A stretch of 64,000 bases of DNA from Reyranella sp. GTDB lineage: Bacteria > Pseudomonadota > Alphaproteobacteria > Reyranellales > Reyranellaceae. Shown here piece by piece: positions 1 through 7,838 of the stretch. Location of the stretch: the NCBI RefSeq assembly GCF_004296935.1, contig NZ_SCVH01000021.1:1-64000 (forward strand). Reading direction: 5' to 3'. The notes beneath the pieces are model-generated. The model ran no database searches. It saw only the letters and a program-made list of their open reading frames with translations, and had not been told where the DNA came from. The position numbers were made by a program, and so were the translations under genes. Every line of letters begins with the position of its first letter. Position 1 is the first letter of the stretch.

Positions 1-1227
1 CCTCAGCCTGTGGACGCTCCGCTGGCGCTTCCCGACAAACCATCCATCGCGGTGCTTCCCTTCCAGAATATGAGCGGCGATCCCGAGCAGGAATACTTCG
101 CCGACGGCATGGTCGAGGACATCATCACCGCGCTTTCGCGATTCAAATCGTTGTTCGTCATCGCGCGCAATTCGAGCTTCACCTACAAAGGTAGAGCCGT
201 CGATGTGAAGCAGGTCGGTCGGGAGTTGGGCGTCCGCTATGTTCTTGAGGGAAGCGTACGCAAGGCGGGTGGCCGCGTGCGCATCACCGGCCAGCTCATC
301 GATAGCGCGACTGGCACTCATCTCTGGGCCGACCGCTTCGACGGATCGTTGGAGGACGTGTTCGAGCTTCAGGACCAGGTGACGACGAGTGTTGTCGGTG
401 CGATCGCGCCGAAGCTCGATCAGGTGGAAATCGAGCGCGCCCGACGCAAGCCGGGCGAAAAACTCGATGCCTACGATTGCTACCTTCGAGGCATGTCGTA
501 CGTTCGTGTCCTGACACGGGAGGCGCAAGACCAGGCGCTACGATTGTTCTATCGCGCCATTGAACTCGACCCCGACTTCGCCACCGCCTACGGTATGGCG
601 GCACGTTGCTATTCGACCCGCAAGCTCCAGGGCTGGACGGTCGATAAGATTGGGGAGGAAGCCGAGATCAGACGCTTGGCGTCGCGCGTCTCGGCCATCG
701 GCCGTGACGATGCGTTAGCACTCTGTTGGGCGGCTCATCCAATGGTGTTCGTCTGTCGAGAATACGACACCGGAGCGGAGCTGACGGACCAGGCGCTTGC
801 CATCAACCCCAATCTAGCTGTTGCATGGCAAAATCGTGCGTGGGTTAGCGTGTATCTCGGGCAGCACGAAGCGGCGCTGGGCCAGATTGCCCGGGCCCAG
901 CGATTGAACCCTGTAGACCCGGAAATCCATCGCTCGGAAGTGGCAATGGCGTTCGCTCTCATGTTCTTAGGCAGGTATGAGGAAGCGTCGCAATGGGCTG
1001 CCAAAGCCCTGAGACATCAACCGGACAGTATAGCGGTACTGCGCATCTCGGCGGCCTCGAATGGCTTGGCCGGGAACTTCGACAAGGCACGCAAGTTCAT
1101 GGCGAGACTACGCCAACTGGTCCCCGACATGCGTTTGTCCGTCGAAGAGGACTTCGCCCCTTTCCGCCGGCCGCAGGACGCTGAACGGATGACTGAAGGC
1201 CTGCGCCTCGCCGGGATGCCCGAATGA
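1..1227 (+). CDS. TolB-like/TPR signalling protein, 3' part (5' end outside window)
   Basis: The reading frame is already open at base 1, so the true start lies upstream; the GTG at 10 is only the first possible start inside the window. Visible residues about 12-130 carry the TolB_N/FlgO-like fold, recognised by SIAVLPFQNMSGDPEQEYF and FADGMVEDIITALSRF. From about residue 155 to the end the chain is helical with TPR spacing, for example AIELDPDFATAYG and ALAINPNLAVAWQNRAW. In Rhizobiales and relatives this arrangement usually follows a class III adenylate/guanylate cyclase domain or a winged-helix DNA-binding domain. Which of these precedes it here cannot be seen. The role is probably cytoplasmic signalling or protein interaction; no substrate can be named. 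Confidence 0.8.
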   Translation, partial: PQPVDAPLALPDKPSIAVLPFQNMSGDPEQEYFADGMVEDIITALSRFKSLFVIARNSSFTYKGRAVDVKQVGRELGVRYVLEGSVRKAGGRVRITGQLIDSATGTHLWADRFDGSLEDVFELQDQVTTSVVGAIAPKLDQVEIERARRKPGEKLDAYDCYLRGMSYVRVLTREAQDQALRLFYRAIELDPDFATAYGMAARCYSTRKLQGWTVDKIGEEAEIRRLASRVSAIGRDDALALCWAAHPMVFVCREYDTGAELTDQALAINPNLAVAWQNRAWVSVYLGQHEAALGQIARAQRLNPVDPEIHRSEVAMAFALMFLGRYEEASQWAAKALRHQPDSIAVLRISAASNGLAGNFDKARKFMARLRQLVPDMRLSVEEDFAPFRRPQDAERMTEGLRLAGMPE

Positions 1228-1256
1228 GGGAGCAGCGCCGCCTCGCCGCGATCATG

Positions 1257-1277
1257 TTAGCCGGCGTCGCCGGCTAA
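1257..1277. terminator. Perfect 9-bp hairpin after the TolB/TPR gene
   Basis: TTAGCCGGC (1257-1265) and GCCGGCTAA (1269-1277) are perfect complements around a GTC loop, 29 bases past the stop codon. No T tract follows on the plus strand, so it may be a weak terminator or an mRNA 3'-end stabiliser rather than a classical intrinsic terminator. Confidence 0.4.
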
Positions 1278-1332
1278 ACATTGCCGAGGACGGCTATGGG
1301 TCAAGAGATGACATCCCGGGGGCGTCGCTGCA

Positions 1333-1359
1333 TGTCCGCTTTGCCTCGAAAAGCGGACA
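1333..1359. repeat. 10-bp perfect inverted repeat (short intergenic palindrome)
   Basis: TGTCCGCTTT (1333-1342) pairs with AAAGCGGACA (1350-1359) around a 7-base loop. From memory, similar TGTCCGCTTT/AAAGCGGACA palindromes are common between genes in Bradyrhizobium-type genomes. No coding sequence is supported here. Together with the poxB fragment at 1389-1440 it fills most of the 270-base gap 1228-1497. Confidence 0.5.
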
Positions 1360-1388
1360 GTCCCGTATTTATAAGTTTACGCCCTGGT

Positions 1389-1440
1389 AGCGTCGCCTTG
1401 GGCGGCATGACCAGTTCCTGGCGCGCACTCACCACGTCGA
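1389..1440 (-). pseudogene. 52-bp duplicated fragment of the poxB 3' end
   Basis: Bases 1389-1440 match 2382-2433, inside poxB, at 50 of 52 positions. On the minus strand the copy encodes [17 protein letters not shown], identical to the poxB peptide, but it has no start or flanking poxB sequence and runs into unrelated residues on both sides. The bases beside the copy (GCGACGCTCGA on the minus strand) resemble what follows the segment in poxB, as expected of a tandem-duplication junction. The gene at 1498-2262 lies between copy and parent. Confidence 0.75.
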
Positions 1441-1497
1441 GCGTCGCTTCGAGGGGTGCCCGATCGAAGGCCGGCGCCTGTATCAACGACTACATCT

Positions 1498-2262
1498 TTA
1501 CGTGAGCTTGTATTGCCTCTGAAAAAACGCCGAATGCAGTCCGCCGTCGGGCGGTCTGGCGGCGATGTGTTGTGTGACCTGGGAATTTTCCGAACCGTTC
1601 CCGGCGACCATCAGCATGACGCGGTTGACCGGAATGGTCTTGAGCGTCTCCCGCTTCAACATTTCATGGAGAATATTCTCCGGCTCACCCTCGGGAACGG
1701 CAATCCAGTATCGCAATGCCTTGATCATGCTCTGCGTTTCGGGGTCATACGCCCTGTAATCGCCGGCAAGGTAGTGCGTTCCCAGGGTTTCGATCCTGGC
1801 GATGCAGATCGGTTCTCCCGCGCCCGCAGGATCCTCCGCACTATGGTCGGTATGCAGGCCATGCGGCTGAGGAGCCGTGAATTTTCCGTACGAATAATGC
1901 CCCTTGCGATAGCGCGCGGGAGGGACGAGGACGCCCATCATCTCGTCGACGTCGTCGTTATAGAAGCGCACAAAATGCGCCATCGTGTCGGGCGTACCGC
2001 GGCCAAAGTTTTCTGCAAACCATCCGTCATCGACAGCTACCGTCGTGACATCATCGAACTGCGTCGCATGTTCTTGGATCTTTTTCGTTGCGGTCTCGCG
2101 GAAGCGGGCAATCGGTATGGGCAAATGAGTGTGCGCTTCGCGGTCGTTGAAGCTCACATGCAGGCGCTCGATCAGAGACCATTGGTCGGAAGAGAACGGC
2201 AATGGCTCCAATATCTTCAGCCTGGGCTGCAGGGCCGCCCATGCCTGATGAAGAGATGTCAT
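1498..2262 (-). CDS. Hypothetical protein, possible Fe(II)-dependent oxygenase-like fold
   Basis: This 254-residue cytoplasmic protein has no signal peptide or membrane segment. It is not assigned to a family with confidence. The central stretch GLHTDHSAED, followed about 20 residues later by ARIETLGTHYLAGDYRAY, and the carboxy-terminal TQHIAARPPDGGLHSAFF give an HxD...H...R-like spacing reminiscent of jelly-roll Fe(II) oxygenases; that is a weak, inferred resemblance. It starts 20 bases after the poxB stop on the same strand and is probably cotranscribed with it. The only upstream purine-rich stretch is GAGAGG, about 13 bases before the ATG, so translation may be weak. The duplicated poxB fragment just beyond its 3' end suggests it sits in a rearranged spot. 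Confidence 0.6.
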   Translation of the reverse strand: MTSLHQAWAALQPRLKILEPLPFSSDQWSLIERLHVSFNDREAHTHLPIPIARFRETATKKIQEHATQFDDVTTVAVDDGWFAENFGRGTPDTMAHFVRFYNDDVDEMMGVLVPPARYRKGHYSYGKFTAPQPHGLHTDHSAEDPAGAGEPICIARIETLGTHYLAGDYRAYDPETQSMIKALRYWIAVPEGEPENILHEMLKRETLKTIPVNRVMLMVAGNGSENSQVTQHIAARPPDGGLHSAFFQRQYKLT

Positions 2263-2281
2263 CGTCAGATGGCAAGCCCTC

Positions 2282-4003
2282 TCAAATCCTGAGATTGGTC
2301 CGCGCCAGATCGATCAGCTCCGAGGCGCGGCCGTCCATCACCGCCTTCAGGGTGAACAGGCCGAAGTGATAGGCCTGGTCGAGCGTCGCCTTGGGCGGCA
2401 TGACCAGCTCCTGGCGCGCGCTCACCACGTCGACCAGCACCGGGCCCTTGTGCGCCAGCGCTTCCTTGAGCACACCCTCGAGCTGGGCGGGGTCCTCGAC
2501 CCGGAAGCCCTTGATGCCCATCGCCTCGGCCATCGCCGCGAAGTTGGGGTTTTTCAGGTCGACGGCGGTATCGACGAAACCGCTCGCCTTCATCTCCAGT
2601 TCGACGAAGCCCAGCGTGCCGTTGTTCAGCACCACCACCTTCACCGGCAGGCCGAGCTGGGTGAGGCTGATGAAGTCGCCCATCATCATGGCGAAGCCGC
2701 CGTCGCCCGACATGGAAATCACCTGCCGGTCCTTGTGCGAGGCCTGGGCGCCGATCGCCTGCGGCATGGCATTGGCCATCGAGGCGTGGTTGAACGAGCC
2801 GAGCAGCCGCCGCTTGCCGTTCATCTTCAGGTAGCGCGCCGCCCATACCGACTGCGTGCCGACATCGCAGGTGAAGACAGCGTCGTCGTCGGCGAGTTCG
2901 CTCAGCAGCCGGGCGACATACTGGGGATGGATCTTGCCGCCGGCCGGGCCGCCCTCGGCCAGCTTGTCGAGGTCGGCGCGCGCCTTCCTGTAATGCGCGA
3001 GGGCGGCGTCGAGGAAGGCGCGCTCGCGCTTGGCCTTCAGCCGCGGCAGCAGAGCGGCGATCGTGTCGGCGACGTCGCCCACCACGCCGATGTCGAGCCG
3101 GCAGCGGTTGCCCAGGCTCTCGGCGCGGAGGTCGACCTGCGCCACCTTGGCGTGTTCGGGATAGAACTGCCGGTAGGGGAAGTCGGTGCCCAAGAGCAGC
3201 AGCGTGTCGCACTCCTTCATCGCCGCGTAGCCCGAGGCGAAGCCGATCAGGCCGGTCATGCCGACGTCGAAGGGATTGTCGTATTCGACATATTCCTTGC
3301 CGCGCAGCGAATGGACCATCGGCGCGTTCAGGACCCGCGCGAGCTCGATCACGGCATCATGGGCGCCGGCGCAGCCCGCACCGCACATCAGGGTGACCTT
3401 CTCGCCGTCGTTCAGCAGGGCCGCCAGGGCATCGAGTTCGGAGTCGGAGGGCCGCACCACTGGCGGCTTGGGCGCCAGCCACTTTGCCGCCTTGGCGGCT
3501 GTGGTCTGCAGCGCCACGTCGCCCGGGATCACCACCACCGACACGCCGCGCTCGGCCACGGCGACGCGGATCGCCTTGTCGAGGACGCGCGGCATCTGCT
3601 CGGGATTGGAGATCGTCTCGACATAGTGCGAGCACTCGGCGAAGAGCTGTTCGGGGTGGGTCTCCTGGAAATAATGGCCGCCGATCTCGTTGCTCGGGAT
3701 GTGGGCGGCGATGGCCAGCACCGGCACGCGGCTGCGGTAGCAGTCGAACAGGCCGTTGATCAGATGCATGTTGCCGGGTCCGCAGCTGCCGGCGCAGACG
3801 GCAAGCTGGCCGGTCAGATGGGCCTCGGCGCCGGCGGCGAAAGCGCCCGCCTCCTCGTGGCGCATGTGGACCCAGTCGATCTCCTTCATGCGACGCAGCG
3901 AATCGGTGAAGCCGTTCAGGGAGTCGCCGGCCACGCCGTAGATGCGCTGCACGCCGGCGGCACGCAGGGTCTCGGCCATCAGGTCGGCAATCGTTCGCGC
4001 CAT
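2282..4003 (-). CDS. poxB: Pyruvate dehydrogenase (quinone), thiamine diphosphate-dependent
   Basis: PoxB oxidatively decarboxylates pyruvate to acetate and CO2, passing electrons through FAD to the quinone pool at the membrane face. The 573 residues match the E. coli enzyme in length. The amino-terminal ThDP domain has the catalytic Glu in [13 protein letters not shown] (about residue 50), the central FAD domain spans roughly 190-340, and the carboxy-terminal domain has the metal/ThDP motif SGDGGF (433-435) ending near N460. The last residues, [15 protein letters not shown], resemble the lipid-binding tail of PoxB. GGAG lies 7 bases before the ATG. The oxygenase-like gene follows on the same strand. 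Other ThDP enzymes such as acetolactate synthase are less likely given the overall colinearity with PoxB. Confidence 0.92.
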   Translation of the reverse strand: MARTIADLMAETLRAAGVQRIYGVAGDSLNGFTDSLRRMKEIDWVHMRHEEAGAFAAGAEAHLTGQLAVCAGSCGPGNMHLINGLFDCYRSRVPVLAIAAHIPSNEIGGHYFQETHPEQLFAECSHYVETISNPEQMPRVLDKAIRVAVAERGVSVVVIPGDVALQTTAAKAAKWLAPKPPVVRPSDSELDALAALLNDGEKVTLMCGAGCAGAHDAVIELARVLNAPMVHSLRGKEYVEYDNPFDVGMTGLIGFASGYAAMKECDTLLLLGTDFPYRQFYPEHAKVAQVDLRAESLGNRCRLDIGVVGDVADTIAALLPRLKAKRERAFLDAALAHYRKARADLDKLAEGGPAGGKIHPQYVARLLSELADDDAVFTCDVGTQSVWAARYLKMNGKRRLLGSFNHASMANAMPQAIGAQASHKDRQVISMSGDGGFAMMMGDFISLTQLGLPVKVVVLNNGTLGFVELEMKASGFVDTAVDLKNPNFAAMAEAMGIKGFRVEDPAQLEGVLKEALAHKGPVLVDVVSARQELVMPPKATLDQAYHFGLFTLKAVMDGRASELIDLARTNLRI

Positions 4004-4044
4004 GTCGGGACTCCGTCACGAGAAATGAGGTTGACGGCGACTAT

Positions 4045-4068
4045 GCCATGTTTGCTGCAATGTTTGCT
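4045..4068. repeat. Two 12-bp direct repeats in the poxB leader region
   Basis: GCCATGTTTGCT (4045-4056) and GCAATGTTTGCT (4057-4068) are adjacent and differ at one base. They lie in the 93-base gap between the HDAC-like gene and poxB, 41 bases upstream of the poxB start on the minus strand. They could be an activator or repressor site for poxB; no matching regulator is identified here. Confidence 0.4.
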
Positions 4069-4096
4069 AAGGAGTTGATGTCAGCCCGAGTCCGTA

Positions 4097-5125
4097 TCAG
4101 GCACGACCCCTTTCGAAGCCCGCCAGGAACTGCACCAGATTGTGGCCGAGGTCGTCGCTGAGATAGCCGCCCTCCTGGACCAGCACCGTCGGCAGGCCGA
4201 GGCGGGCGATCTTTCCCGCCATGGCGGCAAAGCCCGCGGCTGTCACCTTCAGGCCCTGCAGCGGATCGCTTTCGCTGGCGTCGAGACCCAGCGCCACGAC
4301 CAGCGCGCCCGGCTTGAAATCGCGAATGCGCGCCAGCGCCGTGTCGCCTGCGGCGAGCCACGGCGCATCGGCGGAGCCCAGGGGCAACGGCAGGTTGAGA
4401 TTGAAGCCGTCGCCCTCGCCGGCGCCGGTTTCGTGCGCATGTCCCCAGAAGTACGGGTAGTACGCACTGGGATCGGCATGGATCGAGACGGTGAGCACGT
4501 CGGCGCGCTCGAAGAAGATGCCCTGCGTGCCGTTGCCGTGATGGACGTCGACGTCGAGTACGGCGACGCGTGCGTGCGTCGCGCGCAGATGCTGGGCCGC
4601 GATGGCGGTATTATTGAGGAAGCAGAAGCCGCCCGCCATGTCGGCATAGGCATGATGGCCGGGCGGCCGGCAGAGCGCATAGGCTTCGCGCGTGCCCGAC
4701 AACACCATGTCGGCTGCGGTCGTGGCGACCTCGGCCGACGCGAGGGCGGCCGCCCAGGTGCCCGGCCCGATCGGACAGCCGGTATCGACCTGATGCCAGC
4801 CGGCGCGGCCGACCAGGCTTTTCGGGTAGGTCGCGGGATAGCGCGCGGGATGGACATTGGGCACGACTTCGGGCGAAGCGCCTGGCAGCTTCGCCCATTC
4901 GCGCGCGGCGATCTGGAGGAAGTCGATGTATTCCGGCCGGTGGATCGCCTGGACGGGGGCGAGGCCGAAGGCTTTTGGTGCGATGACCTCGTGGCCGGCG
5001 TCTTTCGCTGCCGCCAACAGGCGCGTCGCGCGCTCGGGCTGCTCGGCGCTCCTCTGCTTCACGCCGCGGACGATGAAGGTCTGCGGGTCGTGCTGGGCGT
5101 GCTTGTCGGAATAGACGATCTTCAT
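4097..5125 (-). CDS. Histone deacetylase / acetylpolyamine amidohydrolase family protein
   Basis: A zinc amidohydrolase of 342 residues, the size of bacterial acetylpolyamine amidohydrolases. Visible hallmarks are CRPPGHHAYADMAGGFCFLN (active-site histidines 157-158), DVDVHHGNGTQ (zinc ligands D193 and H195), ALGLDASESDP (third zinc ligand, D282) and LVQEGGYLSDD. The start is the ATG at 5125, which overlaps the stop of the upstream CoA-transferase as ATGA. A longer open frame to 5545 only runs through antisense of that gene. The substrate is probably an acetylated polyamine or other N-acetyl amine; coupling to a CoA-transferase and the potFGHI-type importer elsewhere in the window are compatible with this but prove nothing. 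Confidence 0.88.
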   Translation of the reverse strand: MKIVYSDKHAQHDPQTFIVRGVKQRSAEQPERATRLLAAAKDAGHEVIAPKAFGLAPVQAIHRPEYIDFLQIAAREWAKLPGASPEVVPNVHPARYPATYPKSLVGRAGWHQVDTGCPIGPGTWAAALASAEVATTAADMVLSGTREAYALCRPPGHHAYADMAGGFCFLNNTAIAAQHLRATHARVAVLDVDVHHGNGTQGIFFERADVLTVSIHADPSAYYPYFWGHAHETGAGEGDGFNLNLPLPLGSADAPWLAAGDTALARIRDFKPGALVVALGLDASESDPLQGLKVTAAGFAAMAGKIARLGLPTVLVQEGGYLSDDLGHNLVQFLAGFERGRA

Positions 5126-6294
5126 GGCGCACCGACGGCCTTGGAGTGGCGGAGCGCCGCGATCTCGGTGTCGCTGAAACCGACGTCGCGCATGATCTCG
5201 ATCGTGTGCTCGCCGACCCGCGGGGCGAGGCGTCTCACTTCCAGCGGCGCCTCGGAGAGTTTTATGGGATTGGACGCGGCCTTCACCGGGCCGAGGCCGG
5301 GATAGTCGTACTCGACGATGCTGCCGCGCGCCTTCGCATGTTCGTTGTCCATCAGGTCGCTCACCTTCTGGACGGCCGAGCACGGCATGCCGGCAGGCAA
5401 CAGCACGTCCAGGAGCGCCTCGCAGGTATGCTCGGCAAAATGCTGCTCCATCATCGGCTCGAGAATGGCGCGATGGGAGACGCGGCCCTCGTTGGTGGCA
5501 AAACGTGGATCGGCCAGCCACTCCTCGCAACCCAGCGCCTTGCACAGGATCTTCCAGAAAGGGTCGTTAGTGCCGGCGATGTAGATCGGCTTGGTCCTGG
5601 TCTCGAACACGCGGAGCGGAAACAGGATCGAATTGCCGGTGCCCATGCGCACCGGATCCTCGCCGGTGAGGCCATGATTGGTGATCCAGTGGCTCATCAG
5701 ATGCACGCCGACGTCGAACAGCGAGAGGTCGAGGCGCTGGCCGCGGCCGGTCTTGTGGCGGGCGAGCAGAGCGAAGGCGATGCCGCCGGCGCAGGCCAGG
5801 CCGGTCGAGTAGTCGACCGCCGCCGTGCCGACCCGGCACATCTCGCCATCCATCGGCCCGGTCGCCTCGATCAGGCCGACCTCGGCCTGGATGCAGGGAT
5901 CGTAGCCGGCGCGGCCCGAGTAGGGGCCGGTCTGGCCGTATCCCGAGACCGAGGCATAGACCAGTTTCGGATTCGCCTTCGATACGGTTTCCCAGCCGAA
6001 GCCCAGCTTGTCGATGACGCCCGGCGTAAAGGCTTCCATGAACACGTCGGCTTTACGGACCAGACGCATCAGCACGTCGCGGCCGCCCTCGGTGCGGAGA
6101 TCGAGGGCGAGACCGCGCTTGTTGCGGTTCATCGACGGTACCCAGGCGCCGCCGAAGTGCGGCCGGAAATGCTCGCCCTGGAGCGGTTCGACCTTGATGA
6201 CGTCGGCACCCATGTCGCCCAGGATCTGGCCGGCGGTGGGACCGGCGATGACCTGCGTGAGATCGAGAACGAGCGTGTCGGAGAGCGGAAGCAT
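5122..6294 (-). CDS. CaiB/BaiF (class III) CoA-transferase
   Basis: This 390-residue protein has the family III CoA-transferase pattern: an amino-terminal VLDLTQVIAGPTAGQILGD, then GADVIKVEPLQGEHFR, NRNKRGLALDL, the long YASVSGYGQTGPYSGRAGYD block, and VGTAAVDYSTGLACAGG near the region of the catalytic Asp. It would move CoA between two carboxylic acids by an acyl-aspartyl anhydride route. I start at the ATG 6294 because homologues begin with ...LxDTLVLDLT and AGGAGG lies 12 bases upstream. An in-frame start at 6351 adds 19 residues unlike the family. The stop overlaps the HDAC-like gene's ATG by 4 bases. Acyl substrates cannot be told from sequence. Confidence 0.88.
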   Translation of the reverse strand: MLPLSDTLVLDLTQVIAGPTAGQILGDMGADVIKVEPLQGEHFRPHFGGAWVPSMNRNKRGLALDLRTEGGRDVLMRLVRKADVFMEAFTPGVIDKLGFGWETVSKANPKLVYASVSGYGQTGPYSGRAGYDPCIQAEVGLIEATGPMDGEMCRVGTAAVDYSTGLACAGGIAFALLARHKTGRGQRLDLSLFDVGVHLMSHWITNHGLTGEDPVRMGTGNSILFPLRVFETRTKPIYIAGTNDPFWKILCKALGCEEWLADPRFATNEGRVSHRAILEPMMEQHFAEHTCEALLDVLLPAGMPCSAVQKVSDLMDNEHAKARGSIVEYDYPGLGPVKAASNPIKLSEAPLEVRRLAPRVGEHTIEIMRDVGFSDTEIAALRHSKAVGAP

Positions 6295-6423
6295 GCGGAC
6301 GGGATTCCTCCTGGGAGCCGCACCCTTGCAAGCGGATGGGGCCAAGCTCAAGCACTACCTTTCGCTGGCTGGCATTTGCCGCCGGCACGGCTATTTTGGC
6401 CGCCTGTTTATCCGGAGTTCGCC

Positions 6424-7665
6424 ATGAAGACCCCCGACCGTCCCAACCTCAGCATCGATCCCGACCGGCTGTGGTCGAGCCTGATGGAACTGGCCGAGAT
6501 CGGCGGCACCGAGAAGGGCGGCGTCTGCCGCATTGCGCTGACCGACCTGGACCGGATCGGGCGTGACCTGTTCGTGCGCTGGGCCAAAGAGGCGGGCTGC
6601 ACGATCAAGATCGACAAGCTCGGCAACGTCTTCGCCCGCCGCGAGGGCCGCGATCCCGCGCGGCCGCCCGTGATGACTGGTTCGCACCTCGATACTCAGC
6701 CGACCGGCGGCAAGTTCGACGGCGCCTATGGCGTGATGGCGGGGCTCGAAGTGCTGCGCGTGCTGCACGATTCCAACTACGTCACCGAGGCGCCGATCGA
6801 GGTCGCGGTGTGGACCAACGAGGAGGGCTGCCGCTTCGCGCCGGCCATGGTGGCCTCGGGCGTGTTCGGCGGCGCCTTCGAGCTCGACTATGCGCTCGGG
6901 ATCAAGGACCGCGATGGCGTGAGCTTCGGCGAGGCGCTGAAGAAGATCGGCTATGACGGCAAGGAACCGGTCGGTGGCCGCGAGGTCGGTGCCTTCTTCG
7001 AGGCCCATATCGAGCAGGGCCCGATCCTGGAGCGCGAGAAGAAGACCATCGGCGTGGTGACGGGCGCCCAGGGCCAGCGCTGGTACGAGATCAACTGGAC
7101 CGGCATGGAAAGCCACGCCGGCACCACGCCCATGGAAGGCCGGCGCGATGCGCTGGTGGGCGCGGCCGAGCTGATCGTGGCGGCGCGAAAAATCGGCAAC
7201 AGGCCGAACGGCCGCTCGACGGTGGGCGTGATCGAGAGTCAGCCGCAGTCGCGCAACACCATTCCGGGCCGCCTGTTCATGACCCTCGACTTCCGTCATC
7301 CCGACGACGCCGAACTCACGAAGATGGACGCCGAGATGCGCGCCGCCGTGGCCGACATCGCTGCACGGCATCGGCTGGACGTGAAGGTCGAGCAGATCTG
7401 GTACTTCCCACCGTCGCCCTTCGCCAAGGACCTGGTCGAGGCGGTGCGTCGCGGCGCCCAGCAGGCGGGCTACCCCCACATGGATATCGTGAGCGGCGCC
7501 GGCCACGACGCCTGTTATGTCAGCCGCGTGGCACCGACGGCGATGATCTTCGTGCCCTGCAAGGACGGCATCAGCCACAACGAGATCGAGGACGCGACCA
7601 AGACCGACATCGGCGCGGGCGCGCAGATTCTCCTGCAGGCGATGGTGGAACGGGCGAATGCTTGA
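6424..7665 (+). CDS. M20-family Zn-dependent hydrolase (N-carbamoyl-L-amino acid hydrolase / allantoate amidohydrolase type)
   Basis: The 413-residue product has the hydantoinase/carbamoylase M20 layout: metal ligands in GSHLDTQPTGGKFDG (H88, D99), WTNEEGCRF (E133/E134), FEAHIEQGPIL, a lid-domain segment near ESHAGTTPMEGRRDA, and GAGHDACY with HNEIED near the end. It cleaves a carbamoyl-type C-N bond, releasing ammonia and CO2. Candidate substrates are N-carbamoyl amino acids, ureidopropionate or allantoate. GGAG sits 6 bases before the ATG at 6424; the same frame is open far upstream only as antisense of the CoA-transferase. It is transcribed divergently from that gene. A role in purine or pyrimidine breakdown would fit the urate genes at 34.9 kb, but linkage is loose. 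Confidence 0.85.
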   Translation: MKTPDRPNLSIDPDRLWSSLMELAEIGGTEKGGVCRIALTDLDRIGRDLFVRWAKEAGCTIKIDKLGNVFARREGRDPARPPVMTGSHLDTQPTGGKFDGAYGVMAGLEVLRVLHDSNYVTEAPIEVAVWTNEEGCRFAPAMVASGVFGGAFELDYALGIKDRDGVSFGEALKKIGYDGKEPVGGREVGAFFEAHIEQGPILEREKKTIGVVTGAQGQRWYEINWTGMESHAGTTPMEGRRDALVGAAELIVAARKIGNRPNGRSTVGVIESQPQSRNTIPGRLFMTLDFRHPDDAELTKMDAEMRAAVADIAARHRLDVKVEQIWYFPPSPFAKDLVEAVRRGAQQAGYPHMDIVSGAGHDACYVSRVAPTAMIFVPCKDGISHNEIEDATKTDIGAGAQILLQAMVERANA

Positions 7666-7670
7666 GCAAG

Positions 7671-7838
7671 CTCTCCTCCTCTGCGCGGAGTCCGCGCAGG
7701 GGAGGTGTCGTCGTCACACGACGACGGAGGGGTCATGAGTCAGACGAGTCGCCTCGACCCCTCCGTCCGCGAAGACGCGGACACCTCAGGTGCTAGGTCG
7801 CACGACGACCTAGCACCGACTTCGCGGAGTCCGCGAAG
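7671..7838. repeat. Composite palindromic repeat (six hairpins) overlapping the benE 5' end
   Basis: Six inverted repeats follow one another: 7675-7688/7692-7705 (14 bp with one G-T), 7707-7714/7718-7725 (8 bp), 7723-7734/7756-7767 (GACGGAGGGGTC, 12 bp), 7765-7771/7776-7782 (7 bp), 7789-7800/7806-7817 (GGTGCTAGGTCG, 12 bp) and 7820-7827/7831-7838 (8 bp). The first and last hairpins share the CGCGGAGTCCGCG core. This is the structure of a REP/BIME-like extragenic element. It begins 5 bases after the carbamoylase stop and continues past the only ATG available for the next gene. Confidence 0.85.

Noticed and set aside
2366..4078. 570-codon plus-strand frame
   Set aside because: It is exactly antisense to poxB, which has all expected motifs; the frame is open only because of GC-rich third positions.
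5146..6423. In-frame upstream extension of the M20 hydrolase (839 codons)
   Set aside because: It is antisense to the CoA-transferase and resembles no protein; the ATG at 6424 has a ribosome site and matches the family's amino end.
7671..7838. CRISPR-like array
   Set aside because: The palindromes differ from each other and are not evenly spaced repeats with unique spacers; the structure is REP-like, and no cas gene is near.
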